NCBI GenBank assembly: GCA_004017535.1
Contig: SAJS01000011.1
Span: forward strand, 62,001-126,000
DNA: 64,000 bases
Direction: 5' to 3'
Origin: Mesorhizobium sp.
Lineage (GTDB): Bacteria; Pseudomonadota; Alphaproteobacteria; Rhizobiales; Rhizobiaceae
The notes under the pieces: generated by a model
The model's input: the letters and a program-made list of their open reading frames with translations, nothing else
What the model was told of the DNA's origin: nothing
Databases searched by the model: none
Position numbers and translations under genes: made by a program
In this document: piece by piece, positions 44,541 to 53,077 of the stretch
Layout of the letters: every line of letters starts with the position of its first letter
Position numbering within the stretch: position 1 is the first letter of the stretch

Positions 44541-45041
44541 TCAGGCCTGCTCTTTCCTGGATCGCATTCCCTTCAGCATTGACAGGACCGCAGGGACGAG
44601 CAGTTTTCGCGCAGCGACATCCAGTGGATTGTGCGCGAGTTCAGTAATGTTCGCCCTGACGCTCTTGAGTTCCTGACCGACCGCCTCGACGGTAAGTTTC
44701 AGGTCACGCGCGTCTGCCTCGATGGAGTCGACGGCCATTTTTCGGACTTCGAAGGCGAGTTCGAGTTCCGGTCCGGGCCTGGACTTGCTGGCGAGAAGCA
44801 GCACGATGGCGGCGATCATAATGTCGATCAGGGCGACGGCGGCGGCCGCCCATGCTTGGCCGATGGACACCTGCAGGGCGTAGAAGCCGGCGATGTTGAC
44901 CATCCCTAGCCCGAACACTGCAATGAGGCCAGAGAAGGCAATCAAACCGGCCCGACGCAGCAGAATGTCCAGCCAAATCTTTCCGATCAGAAGATCGGCT
45001 TTTCTCAACACCTGCAGGTCGCGAACAAGATGGTCAATCAC
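44541..45041 (-). CDS. YqjE/holin-X-like membrane protein
   Basis: A 166-residue protein with two adjacent transmembrane helices (LIAFSGLIAVFGLGMVNIAG and AWAAAAVALIDIMIAAIVLL) and a charged C-terminal tail. The layout resembles the phage holin superfamily III / YqjE proteins that occur beside YqjD-like genes. It is the third gene of a minus-strand operon, 10 bp downstream of the YqjD-like gene. Function is unproven. Confidence 0.72.
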   Translation of the reverse strand: MIDHLVRDLQVLRKADLLIGKIWLDILLRRAGLIAFSGLIAVFGLGMVNIAGFYALQVSIGQAWAAAAVALIDIMIAAIVLLLASKSRPGPELELAFEVRKMAVDSIEADARDLKLTVEAVGQELKSVRANITELAHNPLDVAARKLLVPAVLSMLKGMRSRKEQA

Positions 45042-45051
45042 GCTTCGTCCC

Positions 45052-45345
45052 TCAATGCCTTCCGAGCAGGCGCCCGATCAGTATTCCGACAAGCAGCGCG
45101 CCGACGACGCTCGACGTCGGATGTTGTGAAATGTTCTTCTCTGCTTCCTCGAAGAACCCGGTGACCTCGTCCGCGAGCGCACGCAAGTCGGCGTGCCATT
45201 CTTCGTCTTCGGCTGTGCGGACCGGTTCGGCACCGGCGGCGGCTTTGTCCGTCGGGGCGGCTGCGGCCGCTCGCTGCTGTTGCGAGAGCGCCACCGCCTC
45301 TTGCAGCGATCTCAACTCGCGGGAGACTACGGCATCTGTGCTCAC
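45052..45345 (-). CDS. YqjD/ElaB-like (DUF883-type) tail-anchored protein
   Basis: A 97-residue protein with a helical N-terminal domain (LRSLQEAVALSQQQRAAAA and LRALADEVTGFFEEAEK) and a C-terminal anchor, SSVVGALLVGILIGRLLGRH. This last segment is the hallmark of E. coli YqjD, ElaB and YgaM, which tether ribosomes to the inner membrane in stationary phase. Whether this homologue binds ribosomes is unknown. It is the middle gene of the operon. Confidence 0.75.
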   Translation of the reverse strand: MSTDAVVSRELRSLQEAVALSQQQRAAAAAPTDKAAAGAEPVRTAEDEEWHADLRALADEVTGFFEEAEKNISQHPTSSVVGALLVGILIGRLLGRH

Positions 45346-45378
45346 GTCGTTACCTTCCCAAAGTGACCTCGCCCGAAT

Positions 45379-46002
45379 TCAGGTCGATGACTTGGATTCT
45401 GTCTGCACAACGTCCCTCAGAGCATCGCCGGCCTTTTGATTGGCTCGATCAAATGCGTGGCGCGATTCGGCCAGCGCCGCGTTCAGCGCCGCCCAGGATT
45501 CTCCTCCTGCCTGCATCAGCTTATGCAACCGCGCCTCGGCCTCCGCGGCGTCCGCCTTCATCCTCGCTACGGCAGCATCGACATCCGCGCGCCTTGCGGT
45601 CATGGCTTTCCCAGCTTCATTGTGGAATGCCTCGGCCGTCTCGCGCCACGCTTTAGCCTGTGCTGCGGCAGCCTGCAGGAACGTCGCCTTTTGCTGCTCC
45701 GCCTGTTTGCCGACCGTCTCGAAATACGTGTTGACCTCGGTCTCGAAACGACGCCATTGCGATTCCAACTTGGCTGTGTTCTCCCGGACAGCAGCTTGCC
45801 CTGCTTTTGCTTGGGCCTTCGCGCTGGCCTCAAACTCGTCGCGCCGCTTCCTGAGGTCGGCGACAATTCGATCGGCACCAGCCTTCGAGTCGACCTTCAC
45901 TTGGCCCACCTTGGCTTCCAGCGATGCCAAGATGGCGTCCATCTCGTCAATTCGTTGCTTGGTCCAATTCAGATAGGCATGCATGCTGCTCTGATCCGAC
46001 AT
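45379..46002 (-). CDS. Long coiled-coil protein, first gene of the YqjD/YqjE-like operon
   Basis: A 207-residue protein that is almost entirely helical, with Ala/Glu/Lys/Gln heptads (DRIVADLRKRRDEFEASAKA and TFLQAAAAQAKAWRETAEAF) and no membrane segment. It begins with a MSDQSSMHAYLNWTKQRIDE segment. I recognise no enzyme domain; it resembles phasin-like or apolipoprotein-like stress proteins in composition only. The GGAGG before MSDQ decides the start. A perfect FNR/FixK box lies about 75 bp upstream. Confidence 0.8.
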   Translation of the reverse strand: MSDQSSMHAYLNWTKQRIDEMDAILASLEAKVGQVKVDSKAGADRIVADLRKRRDEFEASAKAQAKAGQAAVRENTAKLESQWRRFETEVNTYFETVGKQAEQQKATFLQAAAAQAKAWRETAEAFHNEAGKAMTARRADVDAAVARMKADAAEAEARLHKLMQAGGESWAALNAALAESRHAFDRANQKAGDALRDVVQTESKSST

Positions 46003-46044
46003 CATTGCCTCCATTTTGCCGTACTGCCTGCGCTCGTGGGGAGG

Positions 46045-46085
46045 TATAAACTTCTCCTAGGAAACGTGGCTTTGACTTGCGTCAA
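46045..46085 (-). promoter_or_regulatory. FNR/FixK-type promoter of the YqjD/YqjE-like operon
   Basis: The perfect palindrome TTGAC-N4-GTCAA lies at 46072-46085 (minus strand TTGACGCAAGTCAA). It fits the FNR/FixK/FnrN consensus TTGAY-N4-RTCAA. On the minus strand a -10-like TTTATA (46050-46045) follows so that the box centre would lie about 41 bp before the start of transcription, the class II position used by these activators. No -35 element is seen, as expected for an activator-dependent promoter. Confidence 0.7.
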
Positions 46086-46332
46086 CTCCGAGCAATCGCG
46101 TGCGCGAAGGCATCGTGGTAGCACCCTGCGACTCAGCACAAACTCGAACGCGGTCCTTTGCCGGATGTTCGCTGCCGGCGGATGCGGATAGCGGCAAACG
46201 TCGAATCTGGTGGCTGGCGCTCGATCAATTTGCGGCCCAACCAGCGGCGCCTTTGCGCTGACAATCTCATCGGTATCGGCGGAGCGGCGAATCTGTGCTA
46301 AGGCGCCGCCCGACCAATCAAAGGAAGACACT
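46086..46332. other. Intergenic region, nothing recognised
   Basis: About 250 bp between divergent genes beyond the FixK box. Open frames crossing it have no conserved look, and it presumably carries the promoter of the small gene at 46333. Confidence 0.5.
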
Positions 46333-46563
46333 GTGAGCGAACTGACCTTGGCCGAGGCGACCGAAAATATCTATGCCTCACTCCGAGCCGACAATGCCGA
46401 CCTCGATGCGCATATCGCTGCCCTCAAGGCTGCGCTGGCACGAGAGGGGAAAAAGCAGGCTGTGTTCGATCCGACCAGGCTGGTGCAGAACAACCGCGCC
46501 GGCCGCAAGTTGATGCAGGCCTATTTTCGCCAGCGCGGCGTGAGCGTGAGCTTCTCGGAGTAA
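46333..46563 (+). CDS. Small helical protein of unknown function
   Basis: A 76-residue protein from a GTG start with AAGGA seven bases upstream. It starts MSELTLAEATENIYASLRAD, has an Ala/Lys-rich middle, and ends with a basic NNRAGRKLMQAYFRQRGVSV segment. No family is recognised. A longer open frame upstream looks non-coding. Confidence 0.6.
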   Translation: MSELTLAEATENIYASLRADNADLDAHIAALKAALAREGKKQAVFDPTRLVQNNRAGRKLMQAYFRQRGVSVSFSE

Positions 46564-46654
46564 ATCTGCTCCGCGGACCCTTGTCTCACCGGGTCGACGG
46601 CGCGACATGTTTGGCCCGAACGTCGGGATCCGGCGGCTTGCATCCTGAACCCGC

Positions 46655-47893
46655 TCAGTTGCGGCTGTTCAAGTGCCGGACCTGCCTGAGCGCAGGGAAA
46701 AGCCAAGCCCACAATCCCGCGACCGCGACAGCGCCGATGCCGCCGATCACCACGGCGGGGACGGTGCCGATCAGGGCCGCCATCGTGCCGGCGCGGAATT
46801 CGCCGACTTCGTTGGAGGCACCGACGAAGACCTGGTTGACGGCGTTGACGCGGCCGCGCACCTCGTCGGGCGTCCAGAGCTGGATCAGCGTCTCGCGGAT
46901 ATAGACGCTGAACATGTCGGTGGCGCCGAGTAGGGCGAGTGCTGCGATCGACAGCCAGGTGATGGTCGAGACCCCGAACAGCACGGTGAAGGCGCCGAAC
47001 AGGGCGACGAAGCCCAGCATGATCTTGCCGGCATGGTCGCGGATCGGATGGCCGGCAAGCCAGACGGCGACGCAGATGGCGCCGATGCCGGGCGCCGAGC
47101 GCAGCAGGCCGAGGCCCCACGGGCCAAGCTGCAGGATGTCGCGCGCATAGACCGGCAGCAGCGCCGAGGCGCCCGACAGGAGCACGGCGAAGAGGTCGAG
47201 CGAGATCGCGCCGAGCACGATCTTCTCGCCCCAGATATAGCGGAAGCCGGCAAACAGCGTCTGCATCGTCGGCTTGTCGGTGGCCGTCTGCTGGGCCGGC
47301 TTCGGGATGGTAAAGATCAGCACCGCGGCGGCGAGCATCAATATGGCGGCGGTGGCGTAGGCGACTTCCGCCGAAACGCCGTAGAGCAGGCCGCCTGCGA
47401 CCGGGCCGACGATGGTCGCCGTCTGCCAGGCCGACGAGTTCCAGGCGATCGCGTTGGCGAAATCCTCCTGCGGCACCAGATTGGCGAAGAGCGAGGATGA
47501 AGCCGGTCCGTAGAAGGCCCGCGCAATGCCGAACATCACCAGCACTGTGAAGATCGGCAGCGGGCTGGTCAGGCCGCGCAGCGTCAGGAGCAAAAGGGCC
47601 AGCGCGCAGCCGGCCTCGACCAGCGTCGCCAGCGTCATGATCAGCCGGCGGCCGAAGCGGTCGGCGACTACGCCGGTGACCAGCACCAGGAGCAGCGAAG
47701 GCAGGAACTGGACGATGCCGACAATGCCGAGGTCGAACGGGTCGCGGGTCAGGTCATAGACCTGCCAGCCGACTGCGACCGACACGATCATCGTGGCGAA
47801 GGTGGTGAGGAAGCGCGCCGTCCAATAGCTGAGGAACGGGCGGTGCCGGAACGCGGCGTAACGCTGGTCTGGTGAGCTTGCTTCGGCGGTCAT
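46655..47893 (-). CDS. MFS exporter (MFS_3 / EntS-like)
   Basis: A 412-residue transporter with twelve transmembrane helices. The cytoplasmic loop after helix 2 carries VVADRFGRRLIMTLATLVEA, the MFS motif A, and AFYGPASSSLFANLVP is typical of the MFS_3 group that exports siderophores or drugs. The ATG at 47893 (MTAEASSPDQRYAAFRHR) is preferred over an upstream extension. No regulator is adjacent. Confidence 0.9.
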   Translation of the reverse strand: MTAEASSPDQRYAAFRHRPFLSYWTARFLTTFATMIVSVAVGWQVYDLTRDPFDLGIVGIVQFLPSLLLVLVTGVVADRFGRRLIMTLATLVEAGCALALLLLTLRGLTSPLPIFTVLVMFGIARAFYGPASSSLFANLVPQEDFANAIAWNSSAWQTATIVGPVAGGLLYGVSAEVAYATAAILMLAAAVLIFTIPKPAQQTATDKPTMQTLFAGFRYIWGEKIVLGAISLDLFAVLLSGASALLPVYARDILQLGPWGLGLLRSAPGIGAICVAVWLAGHPIRDHAGKIMLGFVALFGAFTVLFGVSTITWLSIAALALLGATDMFSVYIRETLIQLWTPDEVRGRVNAVNQVFVGASNEVGEFRAGTMAALIGTVPAVVIGGIGAVAVAGLWAWLFPALRQVRHLNSRN

Positions 47894-48043
47894 GATTCGA
47901 GGGCCCCGTTGCGACAATGGCCGGCGGGGCACTTCCACGGTGGGCGTTGGTCCGGCCAGAACCCTTTAGCCCAGTTCGTCCTGCCATGCGCGTAAAAATC
48001 CGCGCTGGATCAAAGAAAATCGAATTTTTGCCCGGATGGCGGC

Positions 48044-49144
48044 TCAGCTCCGCAACGCGGCGGAGATGGCGTCGAGCCCGCCGCGCAGCTCCGCTTCCGT
48101 CGGCCAGCCGAAGCCGAGGCGGAAGTAGCGTTTCGGCATCTCGAACCAGTGCCCGGGGCCGACATAGGTGCCGTGCTCCTCCAGCAGCCGGGCGTAGAAG
48201 CGGTCAAGGTCGAAGCCGGCATCGACGTTGAGCCGCGGGAAGCCGACGACGCCGCCTTGCGGCCGCACCCAATCGACCAGCGTCTCGCCGTCGATCCAGG
48301 CCTGCACGATGTCGCGGCGCCTTGCCATGTCCGGCAGCAGTGAGGCGAGAAATGCGTCACGCCGCTCGAGCGTGGCGCGGGCGATCGCCTCGTCGATGAC
48401 GCTGCCGCAGATGCCGATCTGCTCCTTGGCGGCGAGGAAGGTTTCCTGCAGCTCCGGATCGCGGGTCAGCAGCCAGCCGATGCGGATGCCCGGAATGCCG
48501 AAGGCCTTGGACAGGGAGCAGACGCTGATGGCGCTTGGACTGAGGGAGGCCGCCGCGGGCAGGCGTTCGCCATAGGAGAGGTCGCGATAGGTCTCGTCGA
48601 CCAGCAGGCGGCATTGGTGATGTTCGGCAAGCGTAATCAGCGCGTCGAGATCGGCGCGTGCCATCATCGTGCCGGTGGGGTTGTGTGGGCAGGTGACGCT
48701 GATCATTCTGGTGTTTGGCCGGATCTCGGCCTTGACGCGCTCGATGTCGATGGCAAAGCTTTGGTCGAAATCGAGGTCTACATAAGAGATGGCGCAGCCG
48801 ATCGCCTTCGGCGTCTCGATGTTGGTGGCGTAGTTCGGCCGCACGACCACGAGATGGTCGTCGCGTGACAGCAGCGCGGTGGCGATGATGAACAGCGCGC
48901 CGGCCGCGCCCGCGGTCACTAGCACATCGGCGGGGGAAAGGCCGTCGTCCTGCCCGGCGATCAGCGCGCGCAGGTCCTTGTCGCCGCGATGCTCGCCATA
49001 GAACAAGGTGAGGTCGGGCAGCGTCAGATCGATGTCGGAGAGTTTCTGGTCGGCGATCGAGCTTTCGGAGAGGTTGTAGCGGATACGGTCGTAGCCGTAT
49101 TCCTCCGGCGCCTCCTTCTCGATCAGCATCCTAGCGTAGTTCAT
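48044..49144 (-). CDS. PLP-dependent aminotransferase, class I/II
   Basis: A 366-residue fold type I enzyme. The cofactor Lys213 lies in SVCSLSKAFGIPGIRIGW; the PLP-phosphate region is TAGAAGALF, and CPHNPTGTM and LLVDETYRDL are further family motifs. It resembles aspartate/aromatic-type aminotransferases and the capreomycidine-synthase-like subgroup in its short N-terminus. The amino donor is not deducible. The ATG at 49144 starts MNYARMLIEKEAPEEYG. Confidence 0.9.
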   Translation of the reverse strand: MNYARMLIEKEAPEEYGYDRIRYNLSESSIADQKLSDIDLTLPDLTLFYGEHRGDKDLRALIAGQDDGLSPADVLVTAGAAGALFIIATALLSRDDHLVVVRPNYATNIETPKAIGCAISYVDLDFDQSFAIDIERVKAEIRPNTRMISVTCPHNPTGTMMARADLDALITLAEHHQCRLLVDETYRDLSYGERLPAAASLSPSAISVCSLSKAFGIPGIRIGWLLTRDPELQETFLAAKEQIGICGSVIDEAIARATLERRDAFLASLLPDMARRRDIVQAWIDGETLVDWVRPQGGVVGFPRLNVDAGFDLDRFYARLLEEHGTYVGPGHWFEMPKRYFRLGFGWPTEAELRGGLDAISAALRS

Positions 49145-49251
49145 GGCCTGTCCCCCAATCTCAGGTAGTAACCAAGCCATAAAAGCAGGAAGCCTGCCAA
49201 GGCGGATTCCTCGGCAGGCTTCCTCAAACCATTGGTGCAGACGGATATTTC

Positions 49252-49713
49252 TCAGGCGGTCGCTTTGGCCTTCCTGCCCCTAGCAGGCTTCACCGGTTCC
49301 GGCTCCGCCTTGCGGCCGAGGCCGATCGACTTGGCCAGCTGCGAGCGCGAGGCCGCATAGTTGGGAGCGACCATGGGATAGTCGACCGGCAAGCCCCATT
49401 TGGCGCGGTAGGCTTCGGGCGTCAGGCCGAAATGCACGCCGATATGGCGTTTCAGCGATTTGAACTTCTTCCCGTCCTCAAGGCAGATGATGTAGTCCGG
49501 CGTCACCGAGCGCCGCGGGTTGACAGCGGGGGTCGGCGGGGGCGCGGCGGGTTCCGCCGGCTGGCTGATCCCGCCGATCGACGAGGCGACGCTGGCGATC
49601 AGTCCGCCCAGGTCCGAAGCGGGCAGGCGGTTTTTCGCGACATAGGCCGATACTATGTGAGCGGTGAGCTCGAGCAGATCGACTTCCTTGGCTGTGCTGG
49701 TGTCTTCGTCCAC
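49252..49713 (-). CDS. mucR: MucR/Ros-family transcriptional regulator
   Basis: A 153-residue regulator of the Ros/MucR family. The zinc-finger region reads ICLEDGKKFKSLKRHIGVHF, i.e. Cys77-x2-Asp80-x9-His90-x3-His94, so the second Cys of Ros is Asp, a variant known from Mesorhizobium homologues. YRAKWGLPVDYPMVAPNYA follows. These proteins bind AT-rich DNA in an H-NS-like way and control exopolysaccharide, motility and cell-cycle genes. The GTG at 49713 is chosen because GGAGGG lies 5 bases upstream; an ATG eight codons earlier is weaker. Rhizobial genomes carry several paralogues. Confidence 0.9.
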   Translation of the reverse strand: MDEDTSTAKEVDLLELTAHIVSAYVAKNRLPASDLGGLIASVASSIGGISQPAEPAAPPPTPAVNPRRSVTPDYIICLEDGKKFKSLKRHIGVHFGLTPEAYRAKWGLPVDYPMVAPNYAASRSQLAKSIGLGRKAEPEPVKPARGRKAKATA

Positions 49714-49918
49714 GTAGTCCCTCCATTTCTGCCGCAAGCCGCGAAACCGATGCGGCTTTCGCGGTGTGCAATATCAAAGCGCTGCCAGCGTTGTTGGCGA
49801 ATTCGAAAGCCGCAGGGGCCGCAGGCTGGCGAATTCCTAGTCGGCAAATCTACGCGACGCAACGTTTTGCCGCATCAATACACGTTGTTTTGAACAATTA
49901 TACTGAAATGTAACAATA

Positions 49919-50623
49919 TCAGACGATCAGCGCCTTGTCGCGCCATAGACGAAATCCACCCTCGAAAGCACGAGTGTTGTCGCCGCGCCGGGATTTTTCA
50001 GGCAATTCATCGAGCTTGTCGACATTGCCGCCGCCGATCACGACATAGTCCGGCTGCAAGGCGGCCCGAAGCCTGCCCACGACGTCGAAGACGTATTTGC
50101 GCCACTTCTTCTTCCCGTGCTTCACCAGGCCGCGCTCGCCGACATAATCCTCGAAACTCGCCCCCTTCTTGTAGGGCAGATGGGCAAGCTCCATCGGCTG
50201 GCCGACATTCCTGATGATCATGGCGGCGCCCAGGCCCGTGCCGAGGCCGAGGAACAGCATGCGGCCCCCGTCATAGCTGCCGATCGCCTGCATCAAGGCG
50301 TCGTTGACGAGTTTCACCGGCTTGCCGAAGGAGGCGGTGAAATCATAGCCGTCCCAGCCCTTGCCGAGATTGAAGGGATCGAGCGACGGCTTGTTGTCCC
50401 TTACAGGACCGGGATAGCCCATCGAGATCAAGTCGTAGGTGAGGCCCTCCGCCAGTTTCTCGACCGAAGCGACGACCTGGTCGGGAGTCAGGCTCGGGCC
50501 TGAGGGAACGCGGCGCATCTCGCCGCCGGCGCTGGTGAGGATCTTCACATGCGAGCCGCCGACATCGATGCTGAGCACGATCGGATCGCTACCCGTCGCG
50601 GCGGTCTTTGCTGCCTTCGCCAT
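49919..50623 (-). CDS. ROK-family glucokinase (polyphosphate glucokinase-like)
   Basis: A 234-residue ROK kinase. The phosphate-binding LSIDVGGSHVKILTSAGG, the catalytic Asp in VKLVNDALMQAIGS, and FLGLGTGLGAAMI are present. Size and sequence resemble PpgK-type kinases that use polyphosphate or ATP to phosphorylate glucose; ROK enzymes normally carry a zinc-binding CxCGxxGC motif that is absent here, as in PpgK. It follows zwf by 17 bp on the same strand. Confidence 0.85.
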   Translation of the reverse strand: MAKAAKTAATGSDPIVLSIDVGGSHVKILTSAGGEMRRVPSGPSLTPDQVVASVEKLAEGLTYDLISMGYPGPVRDNKPSLDPFNLGKGWDGYDFTASFGKPVKLVNDALMQAIGSYDGGRMLFLGLGTGLGAAMIIRNVGQPMELAHLPYKKGASFEDYVGERGLVKHGKKKWRKYVFDVVGRLRAALQPDYVVIGGGNVDKLDELPEKSRRGDNTRAFEGGFRLWRDKALIV

Positions 50624-50640
50624 TCCCTCCTCCCCGGAAA

Positions 50641-52017
50641 TTATCTGGTCGGATTGATCCAGCCATCGGGCGGGCCGAAGCCTTTCATGGCGTCGGCCGG
50701 CCCCCAGGTCTTGGGCGCATAGATTGCCGGCGGCGTGGTGTCGCCGAGCACCGGCCCGACGATGCGCCAGGCAAGCTCGGCGGCGTCCTGGCGCGTGAAC
50801 AGCTGGCCGTTGCCGTTCATGGCGTCGCCGATCAGCCTTTCGTAGGGCGGCATGTCGCCCTTGGAGTCGTCGAGCGCGGTGAGTTCCACCTGCTCGCCGA
50901 TCATGTCGTCGCCGGCCCTCTTGCGCTGAGCGCCGATCGAGATCGCCACCTGCGGGTCGATGCGGAAGCGCACGTAATTTGCGTCGTCCGGCTTGATCGG
51001 ATCGAAGACGTCGAGCGGCGGCCGCTTCAGCCGCACGATCACCTCGGTGGCGTGCACCGGCATGTTCTTGCCGGCGCGGATGAAGAACGGCACGTCGCGC
51101 CAGCGCCAGGTGTCGACGAAAAAGCGCACCGCGGCGAAGGTCTCGACCGGCGAGTTGGGCCTGACGCCCGGCTCGGCCAGATAGCCGTCGAACTGGCCGC
51201 GCACGACGTCGTCCCTGGTCAGCGTGCGGATCGCGCGCAGCACCTGCACCTTCTCGTCGATCAGGTCGTCGGCCGAGCGGCCGACCGGCGGCTCCATGGC
51301 GAGCAGAAGCAGGATGTTGAGCAGATGGTTCTCGATCACGTCGCGGATGCAGCCGACATCGTCATAGAACTTGCCGCGGCCCTCGATGCCGAAATCCTCG
51401 GCCATGGTGATCTGCACGCTCTCGACGAAGTTGCGGTTCCAGATCGGCTCGAGGAAAGAGTTGGCGAAGCGGAAATAGAGCAGGTTCTGGATCGCTTCCT
51501 TGCCGAGATAGTGGTCGATGCGGAAGATCGACTGTTCGTCGAACACCAGATGCAGCACCCGGTTCAGCCAGCGCGCCGACTGCAGGTCGTGGCCGAAGGG
51601 TTTTTCGATCATCAGCCGCGCGCCGCGCGCGGTGCCGGACTGCTCCAACCCCTGCACGACGGTCTCGAACATCGTCGGCGGCACGGCCATATAGTGCAGC
51701 GGGTGTTGCGCCGGGCCCAGCGCCGTCCTCAGCTTCTCGAAGGTGGCGCCGTCGCGGTAGTCGCCGCTGACATAGCGCAGCTGCGAGGCGAGCTTGGCAA
51801 AGACCATGTCGTCGATGCCGCCCAGCGCGGCGACGATGCCGTCGCGGGCGCGCTCGACCAGCTTGGGCAACTCCCAAGGGTCGAAGGCAACGCCGATCAC
51901 CGGCTCGGCCAATGTTCCCTTGGCGACCATGTGGTAGAGCGCCGGGAATATTTTCTTGTGCGCAAGGTCGCCGGTCGCCCCGAAAAGTACCAGCGTGTCG
52001 GACCTTTGCTGACTCAT
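50641..52017 (-). CDS. zwf: Glucose-6-phosphate 1-dehydrogenase
   Basis: A 458-residue enzyme of the oxidative pentose phosphate and Entner-Doudoroff pathways. The NADP site is [19 protein letters not shown], the substrate motif is RIDHYLGKE and the third signature is [11 protein letters not shown]. It is somewhat shorter than the common 490-residue form. The ATG at 52017 ([17 protein letters not shown]) is supported by AAGGGAGA upstream. It lies 13 bp after gnd. Confidence 0.95.
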   Translation of the reverse strand: MSQQRSDTLVLFGATGDLAHKKIFPALYHMVAKGTLAEPVIGVAFDPWELPKLVERARDGIVAALGGIDDMVFAKLASQLRYVSGDYRDGATFEKLRTALGPAQHPLHYMAVPPTMFETVVQGLEQSGTARGARLMIEKPFGHDLQSARWLNRVLHLVFDEQSIFRIDHYLGKEAIQNLLYFRFANSFLEPIWNRNFVESVQITMAEDFGIEGRGKFYDDVGCIRDVIENHLLNILLLLAMEPPVGRSADDLIDEKVQVLRAIRTLTRDDVVRGQFDGYLAEPGVRPNSPVETFAAVRFFVDTWRWRDVPFFIRAGKNMPVHATEVIVRLKRPPLDVFDPIKPDDANYVRFRIDPQVAISIGAQRKRAGDDMIGEQVELTALDDSKGDMPPYERLIGDAMNGNGQLFTRQDAAELAWRIVGPVLGDTTPPAIYAPKTWGPADAMKGFGPPDGWINPTR

Positions 52018-52030
52018 GCCGTGTCTCCCT

Positions 52031-53044
52031 TCACGCGCCGGTCTTGGGCTTTTCGACATGGCCGCCGAAGGCATAGCGCATGGCGGACAGGAGCTTGTCG
52101 GCGAATTGCGATTCCCCCTGGGAGGAGAAGCGGTCGAACAGCGCCGAGGACAGCACCGGCGCAGGCACGCCGGTGTCGATCGCCGCCTTCAGCGTCCACC
52201 GTCCCTCGCCGGAGTCGGAGACGCGGCCGCCGAACTGGGCGAGCGCCGGATCGCTCTTCAGCGCGCCGGCGGTGAGATCGAGCAGCCAGGAACCGATGAC
52301 ACTGCCATGCCGCCAAACCTCGGCGACCTGGGGCAAGTCGATGTCGAACTGGTAGTATTGCGGGTTTTCGAGCGGGCTCGTCTCGGCGTCGGCGGTGCGC
52401 TGCCTTTTGCCGGCATTGGCCGATTTCAGGATGTTCATGCCCTCGGCATAGGCGGCCATGACGCCATATTCGATGCCGTTGTGCACCATCTTGACGAAAT
52501 GGCCGGCGCCGCTCGGGCCGCAATGCAGATAGCCGAAAGCCGCCGTTCCATCGTCCTTCGAGGGATTGGCTCCGGCGTCCGGTCCCGGCGCCAGCGTGGC
52601 GAAGACCGAATCGAGGTGCTTCACCGCGTCGTCCGGGCCGCCGATCATCAGGCAGTAGCCGCGTTCGAGGCCCCAGACGCCGCCGCTGGTGCCGACATCG
52701 ACGAAGTTGATGCCCTTCACCGCCAGCTTCGCCGCCTGGTCGACGGCATCGTGGTAATAGGAATTGCCGCCGTCGATGATGATGTCGCCCGGCTCCATCA
52801 GCGCCGCCACCTGGTCGACGATCCTGCCGGTGATCGCGGCCGGCAGCATCAGCCAGGCGCAGCGCGGCTTGGCGAGCTTGCCGACGAACTCTTCCAGCGA
52901 GGCGGCGCCCACGGCGCCGTCCTTGACCATGCCGGCGACGCTTGCAGAATTGATATCGTAGACGACGCATTCATGGCCGTCGCGCATCAGACGCCGCACC
53001 ATATTGGCGCCCATCCTGCCCAGCCCCATCATTCCGATCTGCAT
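52031..53044 (-). CDS. gnd: 6-phosphogluconate dehydrogenase, decarboxylating (short form)
   Basis: A 337-residue enzyme converting 6-phosphogluconate to ribulose-5-phosphate. The cofactor site is [19 protein letters not shown]; the active-site signatures are [12 protein letters not shown] and [16 protein letters not shown]. The short length fits the GntZ/YqeC type, which often prefers NAD. It is the second gene of the GH15-gnd-zwf-glucokinase run. Confidence 0.95.
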   Translation of the reverse strand: MQIGMMGLGRMGANMVRRLMRDGHECVVYDINSASVAGMVKDGAVGAASLEEFVGKLAKPRCAWLMLPAAITGRIVDQVAALMEPGDIIIDGGNSYYHDAVDQAAKLAVKGINFVDVGTSGGVWGLERGYCLMIGGPDDAVKHLDSVFATLAPGPDAGANPSKDDGTAAFGYLHCGPSGAGHFVKMVHNGIEYGVMAAYAEGMNILKSANAGKRQRTADAETSPLENPQYYQFDIDLPQVAEVWRHGSVIGSWLLDLTAGALKSDPALAQFGGRVSDSGEGRWTLKAAIDTGVPAPVLSSALFDRFSSQGESQFADKLLSAMRYAFGGHVEKPKTGA

Positions 53045-53077
53045 GGTTTCATCCCGATTGCTTGAGGAAAGAAGAAT

